Of a DNA stretch of 10,350 bases, positions 6,354 through 10,350 are shown in pieces; within the stretch, counting starts at the first letter, position 1; each line of letters opens with the position of its first letter. A model generated the notes under the pieces. It ran no database searches and was not told the DNA's origin. It saw only the letters and a program-made list of their open reading frames with translations. Both the position numbers and the translations under genes were made by a program. Origin of the DNA: Lachnoclostridium sp. UBA933 (GTDB lineage: Bacteria > Bacillota > Clostridia > Lachnospirales > Lachnospiraceae); NCBI GenBank assembly GCA_002293545.1, contig DBDL01000104.1:12720-23069 (forward strand), read 5' to 3'.

Positions 6354-6380
6354 GAGAGGCTGTAAAAAGCCTCTTTTATT
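6354..6380 (+). terminator. rho-independent terminator after rpmA
   Basis: AGAGGCT (6355-6361), loop GTAAAA and AGCCTCT (6368-6374) form a perfect 7-bp stem, extendable by a G-U pair. The stem is followed by the T-rich run TTTTATT (6374-6380). It separates the L21/L27 unit from obgE. No strong promoter is evident in 6381-6425, so partial read-through into obgE is plausible and the hairpin may set relative expression. Confidence 0.85.
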
Positions 6381-6425
6381 GATTTGCAGAGTTTGTATAT
6401 CAAATGAAAATCAGAAGGGAAATCT

Positions 6426-7709
6426 ATGTACGCAGACAGCGCTAAAATAATAATCCGCTCCGGAAAAGGCGGCGACGGACACGTCAGCTTCCGGAGAGAA
6501 GCATTCGTTCCTGCCGGCGGACCCGACGGCGGCGACGGCGGCAGGGGCGGAGATTTGATTTTTGAAGCAGACAGCGGAGTCAATACGCTGAACGAATTCC
6601 GCCATGTCAGAAAATACAAGGCGGAGGACGGCGAACCCGGAGGCAAAAAACGCTGTCACGGAAAAGACGGCAAAGATAAAATAATAAAGGTTCCGGCAGG
6701 AACTATCGTGCGCGAAGCCAAGACAGGGCAAGTCATTACGGACATGTCCTATGATAACAAGCGGGAAGTCATTTTGAGAGGCGGCAATGGGGGAAAGGGA
6801 AATATGAACTATGCCACACCGACAATGCAAGCCCCCAAATATGCACAGCCGGGGCAGCCGGCACTGGAATTGGAAGTGTTCCTTGAGCTGAAATCAATCG
6901 CGGACGTCGGATTGGTCGGATTTCCGAACGTCGGAAAATCCACACTGTTATCCCGTGTCACAAATGCCAAACCTAAAATCGCCAATTATCCGTTTACTAC
7001 GTTAAATCCCGGATTGGGCGTTGTGGATTTAGGCGGGGGAGCCGGGTTTGTCATAGCGGATATTCCGGGACTGATTGAAGGTGCTTCGGACGGGATTGGT
7101 TTAGGTCACGAGTTTTTAAAACATATTGAACGGACCCGTATCATCATTCATATGGTTGACGCCGCTTCGGCGGAGGGAAGGGATCCGGTTTCCGACATCC
7201 GTATTATCAATGAAGAATTAAGGAAATACAATCCGGAAATAGCGGAAAGACCTCAGGTCATTGCCGCCAACAAAATTGATATCTTTTATAACGGGGAAGA
7301 AGAAACGGTAATCAAAGAATTACGGGAAGAATTTGAAAAGAAAGGAATTTCGGTATTTCCGATCTCCGCCGTAAGCGGAAAGGGGTTAAACGAGCTTCTT
7401 TATGAAGTCAAGCGTCTTTTGGATACCAACCCGGCAGATAAGAAAATTTATGAAAAGGAATACGCGGTACCAAAACCGGACTTGACAAACGAACCGTTTG
7501 AAGTTACCGAAGAAGACGGTATTTTCATTGTAGAAGGACCGAGGATTGAAAGAATGCTTGGGTATACCAATCTGGAATCCGAAAAGGGTTTTGAATTCTT
7601 TCAGCGGTTTTTAAAAGAAAACGGAATCCTGACACAGTTAGAGGAAATGGGAATCGAAGAGGGGGATACCGTAAAAATGTACGGTCTGCAATTCGATTAT
7701 TACAAATAG
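6426..7709 (+). CDS. obgE: Obg family ribosome-assembly GTPase (CgtA)
   Basis: Obg is an essential GTPase that acts late in 50S assembly and responds to (p)ppGpp. The 427-aa product has three domains: the glycine-rich Obg fold (1-158, for example RSGKGGDGHVSFRREAFVPAG), the G domain, and the C-terminal OCT domain (about 345-427, with GPRIERMLGYTNLES and GFEFFQRFL). G motifs are all present: G1 GFPNVGKST (165-173), G2 FTT (190-192), G3 DIPG (212-215), G4 NKID (282-285), G5 SA (314-315). The length is typical of the B. subtilis type with OCT. AAGGG at 6415-6419 lies 6 bases before the ATG. The Gly/Asp-rich start makes a local GC-rich patch (about 6460-6550), explained by the protein sequence. 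It is first in the unit obgE-yhbY-nadD/yqeK-rsfS. Confidence 0.97.
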   Translation: MYADSAKIIIRSGKGGDGHVSFRREAFVPAGGPDGGDGGRGGDLIFEADSGVNTLNEFRHVRKYKAEDGEPGGKKRCHGKDGKDKIIKVPAGTIVREAKTGQVITDMSYDNKREVILRGGNGGKGNMNYATPTMQAPKYAQPGQPALELEVFLELKSIADVGLVGFPNVGKSTLLSRVTNAKPKIANYPFTTLNPGLGVVDLGGGAGFVIADIPGLIEGASDGIGLGHEFLKHIERTRIIIHMVDAASAEGRDPVSDIRIINEELRKYNPEIAERPQVIAANKIDIFYNGEEETVIKELREEFEKKGISVFPISAVSGKGLNELLYEVKRLLDTNPADKKIYEKEYAVPKPDLTNEPFEVTEEDGIFIVEGPRIERMLGYTNLESEKGFEFFQRFLKENGILTQLEEMGIEEGDTVKMYGLQFDYYK

Positions 7710-7781
7710 AGAGCCGATATATCATGATATGGAATGCCATAGCAGGCAAAACGATGAAAAGAAAGAGTACAGGTGTAAACT

Positions 7782-8069
7782 ATGACGAGTAAGCAAAGGG
7801 CATATTTAAAAGGATTGGCAATGAACATAACACCGGTTTTCCAAATTGGGAAAAGTTCATTGACGCCGGAAATAACAGAGGGGATTTCGGAGGCACTGGA
7901 AGCCAGGGAATTGATTAAAGTCAGCATTTTGAAAAATTGTGCCGACGACCCGAAAGCATTGGCGGAAAAACTGGGGGAACGTACCCATTCACATGTAGTA
8001 CAGGTTATCGGTAAAAAAATTATTCTTTACCGTGAATCGAAAACAAAAAAGAAGATTGAATTGGATTGA
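7782..8069 (+). CDS. yhbY: YhbY/YqeI family CRM-domain RNA-binding protein
   Basis: YhbY proteins are single CRM-domain (KH-like) RNA-binding proteins associated with pre-50S particles. The 95-aa product shows the family pattern: KQRAYLKGLAMNITPVFQIG, then EALEARELIKVSIL and VVQVIGKKIILYRESK. The RNA-contacting loop, normally GKGG (a GxxG motif), reads GKSS here, so the second glycine is replaced by serine. AGGTG at 7771-7775 lies 6 bases before the ATG. The gene is 72 bases after obgE with no terminator between them. Its stop codon overlaps the ribosome binding site of the nadD-yqeK gene, suggesting coupled expression. Confidence 0.93.
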   Translation: MTSKQRAYLKGLAMNITPVFQIGKSSLTPEITEGISEALEARELIKVSILKNCADDPKALAEKLGERTHSHVVQVIGKKIILYRESKTKKKIELD

Positions 8070-8079
8070 GGTGAATCAC

Positions 8080-9303
8080 ATGAAGCGAATCGGAATTATG
8101 GGAGGAACGTTTAATCCCATACACAATGTCCACCTGATTATGGCGCAGACGGCACTGAATCAATTTCAACTGGATCATATCCTTTTTATGCCCGCCAAAA
8201 ACCCGCCTCACAAAAAACAGGAGGAAATCATACAGGAAGCACATCGTATCCGAATGATACAGCTCGCCATCGACGGAAACGAAAGATTTGAGCTTTCGGA
8301 TATGGAATGCAGACGGGACGGAAAAACGTATACGAGCGACACCCTTTTACAGCTTAAAAAGGAGAATCCGAATACGTTATTCTATTTTATCATTGGCGGA
8401 GATTCCCTGATGCAGTTGGAAGAATGGCATAAACCCCAAATAATCTTTGAAAACTGTCATTTGATTGCCGCCAGACGCGGTCAGATCACCCGAAAAGAAT
8501 TCCGCAAAAAAATGGAATCCTATGAAGAAAAGTATAAGGCAGAGATTTCGGCTCTGGATATGGAAAACATTCATATTTCATCCGAACGAATCCGCAGTCA
8601 CATAAAAAAGAAAGAGCCTTTTGCGTATTATTGTCCGGATGCAGTGACAAAATATATCCTATACCACGGACTTTACGGATGCGTGAAAGAGAAAAAAGAA
8701 GAGCTTTCGATGCCGGAAATTCATTCGATATTAGAGGGCATCAGCCGTCCGCACCGTTTCTTACACATGATCGGGGTTCAGTATATTTCTTCCGCACTGG
8801 CTATGACGCATGGAGTGATCGTAAAACAAGCGGAGCTTGCCGGGATACTGCATGATTGTGCCAAGTATCTGACCATTGATGAGCAGCGAAAGCTGTGCGG
8901 CGAATATGCGATCGAACTGACCGGTACGGAAAAGGAAAATCCCTGTTTGATTCACGGGAAACTGGGTGCGGAGATTGCGAAATCAAAGTTTGGTGTCAGT
9001 GATGAAGAAGTTCTGTCGGCAATCCGTTATCACATCACAGGACGCCCGAATATGACCAGTCTTGAAAAAATCATTTTTATTGCGGATTATATTGAGCCAG
9101 GGCGGAAAGAAAGATACCAGCCCCATCTGCTAGGTTCCATCCGGCACATGGCATTTGTAAATCTTGATACGGCACTCCTTATGTGCCTGGAAAACATCTT
9201 GAGTTTTCTGTCAGGCTCTCAAGAAGCGGTGGACTCAAATACAGAAGAAACCTATCAGTTTTATAAAAATCAATCATTCAGCAGGAATCAGGAGGACATA
9301 TGA
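8080..9303 (+). CDS. nadD-yqeK: NadD-YqeK fusion: nicotinate-nucleotide adenylyltransferase plus HD-domain Ap4A hydrolase
   Basis: One 407-aa frame covers two usually separate proteins. Residues 1-200 are NadD, which adenylates nicotinate mononucleotide in NAD synthesis: GIMGGTFNPIH at 5-15, FIIGGDSLMQLEEWH (about 103-117) and ISSERIR (166-172). The nucleotidyltransferase HxGH motif reads H15-N-V-H18 (Val for Gly), and ISSTxIR has Glu for Thr. After a short linker (201-210), residues about 211-400 are YqeK, an HD-domain symmetrical Ap4A hydrolase: H229, LHD (H258, D259), H292, RYH (H318), and FIADYIEPGR with D336. The start at 8080 has GAGGTGA (8068-8074) 5 bases upstream and gives the canonical MKRIGIMGGTF; an in-frame ATG at 8032 lies inside yhbY. 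The stop overlaps the rsfS start (ATGA). In many Bacillota nadD and yqeK are adjacent genes, so the fusion keeps the order. Confidence 0.93.
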   Translation: MKRIGIMGGTFNPIHNVHLIMAQTALNQFQLDHILFMPAKNPPHKKQEEIIQEAHRIRMIQLAIDGNERFELSDMECRRDGKTYTSDTLLQLKKENPNTLFYFIIGGDSLMQLEEWHKPQIIFENCHLIAARRGQITRKEFRKKMESYEEKYKAEISALDMENIHISSERIRSHIKKKEPFAYYCPDAVTKYILYHGLYGCVKEKKEELSMPEIHSILEGISRPHRFLHMIGVQYISSALAMTHGVIVKQAELAGILHDCAKYLTIDEQRKLCGEYAIELTGTEKENPCLIHGKLGAEIAKSKFGVSDEEVLSAIRYHITGRPNMTSLEKIIFIADYIEPGRKERYQPHLLGSIRHMAFVNLDTALLMCLENILSFLSGSQEAVDSNTEETYQFYKNQSFSRNQEDI

Positions 9304-9653
9304 ATCAATCAATCAAAATGGCTCGTATCGCATACGATGCGTTAGATGAAAAAATGGCGGAAGATATTCGCGTTATCAAGGTAGATGATGTTACAGTCAC
9401 CACGGATTATCTTGTGATCGCCAACGGAAGCAACCCTTCCCAGATACACACACTGGTAGACAATGTGGAAGAAAAACTGGACAAACAAGGTTATGTTAAA
9501 AAGAGAACCGAAGGCTCCAAAAATGCCTCATGGATACTGATGGATTACGGTGACTTGATCGTACACATTTTCTCCAAAGAAGACCGGCTTTTTTATGATT
9601 TGGAGAGGCTCTGGCGGGACGGTATCCACGTAATGCGTGATGATATGGAATAA
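9300..9653 (+). CDS. rsfS: ribosomal silencing factor RsfS (YbeB family)
   Basis: RsfS binds uL14 on the 50S subunit and blocks joining with 30S, lowering translation during starvation. The 117-aa product is of family length and carries its signature blocks: VTVTTDYLVIANGSNPSQIH, VEEKLDKQGY, EGSKNASWILMDYGDLIVHIF and LFYDLERLW. AGGAGG (9290-9295) lies 4 bases before the ATG, and the start overlaps the nadD-yqeK stop as ATGA, indicating translational coupling. The order nadD, yqeK, rsfS is conserved in Bacillota. It is the last gene of the unit; a strong terminator follows 36 bases downstream. Confidence 0.97.
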   Translation: MNQSIKMARIAYDALDEKMAEDIRVIKVDDVTVTTDYLVIANGSNPSQIHTLVDNVEEKLDKQGYVKKRTEGSKNASWILMDYGDLIVHIFSKEDRLFYDLERLWRDGIHVMRDDME

Positions 9654-9689
9654 TGCCGTCTGCCATTCACAACAATAAATATACTATTT

Positions 9690-9720
9690 ACTACAGTTTC
9701 ATAAGACTGTAGTTTTTTTT
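9690..9720 (+). terminator. strong rho-independent terminator after rsfS
   Basis: CTACAGT (9691-9697), an 8-base loop and ACTGTAG (9706-9712) form a perfect 7-bp stem, extendable by A-T, followed directly by eight T (9713-9720). It closes the obgE-rsfS unit. Confidence 0.92.
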
Positions 9721-9733
9721 GACGAAATAATGA

Positions 9734-9946
9734 ATGAACAAACAGAAATCAATTCTTATGTCTTGGCATAAGGAATGGGTAACAGGCAACGATTTCATAT
9801 CACAGATATATCATACACAGATATGGAATAAGAAGTGATTTAACTGTATAATTACAGCTTTGCAAATTGGTGCATTTCACTTAGCGGAGGATCATAAAAG
9901 AGGAAATTCATTTGAAGAATTTATTTTGACGGCAGTAAAGCAATAA
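9734..9946 (+). pseudogene. possible decayed small reading frame with an in-frame TGA
   Basis: Starting at ATG 9734, a 34-codon frame (MNKQKSILMSWHKEWVTGND..., ending WNKK) stops at TGA 9836-9838. The same frame then stays open for 35 more codons to TAA at 9944-9946, and that part reads like protein: CIITALQIGAFHLAEDHKRG then NSFEEFILTAVKQ. A single TGG-to-TGA change would join the halves into a protein of about 70 residues. No convincing ribosome binding site precedes 9734, and the family is not recognised. It may be a remnant of a longer gene's C-terminus, or chance; the second half is the better candidate. Confidence 0.3.
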
Positions 9947-9979
9947 CGCTATTTTTATTCATTTTGAAATTCATTTGAA
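9903..9979. repeat. 14-bp direct repeat, two copies
   Basis: GAAATTCATTTGAA occurs identically at 9903-9916 and 9966-9979, 63 bases apart start to start. The first copy lies in the possible decayed frame and the second just beyond it. The sequence is AT-rich and short, so chance is not excluded. A deletion or insertion footprint is conceivable but nothing else marks one. Confidence 0.5.
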
Positions 9980-10158
9980 TGGGAATAGAAACCGATCCGA
10001 AGGCTGTTGTCAAAAAAGCTCAGCACTGAACGTAACATACTCATCGGACAAGATTATAATTGATATTGTATATTTATGTACAAATAATAATTCCTTAACT
10101 ATCATAGTAATTTATCCTATCTTCGTCGAAATGTATCCTGTTATTTGAAAAGTTGTAA
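9947..10158. other. AT-rich intergenic stretch with no supported gene
   Basis: Both strands were read for frames. The longest is a 31-codon minus-strand frame beginning MIVKELLFVHKY, which has no good ribosome binding site and no recognisable family. A weak promoter-like pair (TTGATA, 17 bases, AATAAT) occurs near 10060-10090 but is expected by chance in DNA this AT-rich. No tRNA, CRISPR array or known RNA element was recognised. Confidence 0.5.
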
Positions 10159-10192
10159 AAAGAGGCTGATTTTGTTGTGGGTCAGCCTCTTT
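10159..10192. terminator. orphan strong hairpin, possible terminator in either direction
   Basis: AAAGAGGCTGA (10159-10169) and TCAGCCTCTTT (10182-10192) form a perfect 11-bp stem with a 12-base loop. On the plus strand it ends in TTT then ACTATT. On the minus strand it is followed by TTTTT (complement of 10157-10161), the better tail. It shares the GAGGCT/AGCCTC stem core with the rpmA terminator. No intact gene lies on either near side, so which transcript it ends is unclear. Confidence 0.6.
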
Positions 10193-10203
10193 ACTATTGC
10201 TAA

Positions 10204-10257
10204 TAAAGACAAAAAATTACTTTATAAACAAAAAGATTTTATATTTAAACAAAAAGA
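10204..10257. repeat. direct repeats phased at 21 bp, candidate operator
   Basis: TAAACAAAAAGA occurs identically at 10225-10236 and 10246-10257, exactly 21 bases apart. A degenerate third copy (TAAAGACAAAAAA) begins at 10204, again 21 bases earlier. The last copy ends one base before a -35 element at 10259. Two-helical-turn spacing just upstream of a -35 is the arrangement used by some activators, notably LytTR-family response regulators (9-bp sites separated by 12 bp). The AT-rich sequence is not a clear match to a known LytTR site, so the role is inference. Confidence 0.5.
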
Positions 10258-10258
10258 G

Positions 10259-10287
10259 TTGCTATCGTTAATGTTATATGGTAATAT
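10259..10287 (+). promoter_or_regulatory. candidate promoter for a gene beyond the right edge
   Basis: TTGCTA (10259-10264) is followed after 17 bases by TAATAT (10282-10287). Each hexamer matches the sigma-A consensus at four of six positions. A start near 10294 would leave about 34 bases before the AAAGGAGG at 10328-10335. A weak -35 with phased repeats immediately upstream fits an activator-dependent promoter. The window ends before any coding sequence. Confidence 0.45.
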
Positions 10288-10327
10288 TTTAAAATAGTTT
10301 ATATGTTTTGAAAACCTATTGAACAGG

Positions 10328-10335
10328 AAAGGAGG
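10328..10335 (+). promoter_or_regulatory. ribosome binding site at the window edge, start codon not reached
   Basis: AAAGGAGG is a strong Shine-Dalgarno match, but the remaining 15 bases contain no ATG, GTG or TTG. A start beyond 10350 would be unusually distant (more than 15 bases), so the site may be fortuitous or the start non-standard. Confidence 0.4.
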
Positions 10336-10350
10336 AGATCAAAACAGTTC

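Noticed and set aside
6460..6550. GC-rich, GGC-repeat-like patch
   Set aside because: It is explained by the glycine and aspartate codons of the conserved Obg domain, not by a repeat element or transferred DNA.
5969..6646. 225-codon minus-strand frame across prp, rpmA and the start of obgE
   Set aside because: It is fully antisense to three confidently identified genes, is proline- and phenylalanine-rich from reversed codons, and spans a terminator and two gene junctions; no family resemblance.
6411..6830. Minus-strand frame opposite the glycine-rich start of obgE
   Set aside because: Alanine- and serine-rich shadow of the Gly/Asp codons of the Obg fold.
8032..8079. Upstream in-frame start for nadD-yqeK adding 16 residues
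   Set aside because: It lies inside yhbY; the ATG at 8080 has a strong ribosome binding site and gives the canonical NadD N-terminus.
9958..10130. Minus-strand 31-codon frame (MIVKELLFVHKY...) and a TTGATA/AATAAT promoter-like pair
   Set aside because: Weak ribosome binding site, no family, and promoter-like matches are expected by chance in such AT-rich DNA.
1..10350. Search for CRISPR arrays, tRNA or rRNA genes, insertion sequences and prophage genes
   Set aside because: No regularly spaced repeats with unique spacers, cloverleaf sequences, transposase motifs or terminal inverted repeats were recognised by eye.

Overview
The window looks like a chromosomal segment from a low-to-moderate GC Bacillota, most likely class Clostridia and probably Lachnospiraceae. 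The clues are AGGAGG-type ribosome binding sites, TTGACA/TATAAT-type promoters, an L27 precursor with the LQFF presequence plus its Prp protease, and the order radical-SAM / DUF2344 / RNase G / L21 / Prp / L27 / Obg. The taxonomic call is inference from gene order and protein style; no 16S or other marker is present.

Layout. (1) 1-173: C-terminal end of a secreted-type protein, probably with a cadherin-like beta-sandwich domain. (2) 266-335: a hairpin able to terminate converging transcripts from both sides. (3) 384-1259, minus strand: an unassigned zinc-ribbon, two-helix membrane protein. (4) 1291-1351: back-to-back sigma-A promoters. (5) 1413-5217: a three-gene transcription unit with a 625-aa radical SAM protein of unknown function, its DUF2344 partner, and an RNase E/G family enzyme lacking the usual zinc-link. 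(6) 5235-6380: an independent unit with its own promoter, a structured L21-type leader RNA, rplU, prp and rpmA, closed by a hairpin terminator. (7) 6426-9720: obgE, yhbY, a fused nadD-yqeK and rsfS, closed by a strong terminator. (8) 9721-10350: about 630 bases without an intact gene. It holds a possible decayed reading frame, short repeats, an orphan hairpin, and a promoter preceded by direct repeats phased at 21 bp that leads to a ribosome binding site at the window edge.

Functionally most of the window is a large-ribosomal-subunit module. L21 and L27 are 50S proteins and Prp matures L27. Obg and YhbY act in 50S assembly, RsfS blocks subunit joining through L14, and RNase E/G enzymes process rRNA and mRNA. 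NadD (NAD synthesis) and YqeK (Ap4A hydrolysis) link the cluster to nucleotide metabolism and stress. The radical SAM/DUF2344 pair is the least understood part. Its fixed place beside these genes suggests, but does not prove, a job in RNA or ribosome modification.

Most of the window is well-conserved housekeeping DNA. The best candidates for something undescribed are the radical SAM/DUF2344 pair, the NadD-YqeK fusion with altered active-site motifs, and the 21-bp-phased repeats at the right edge.
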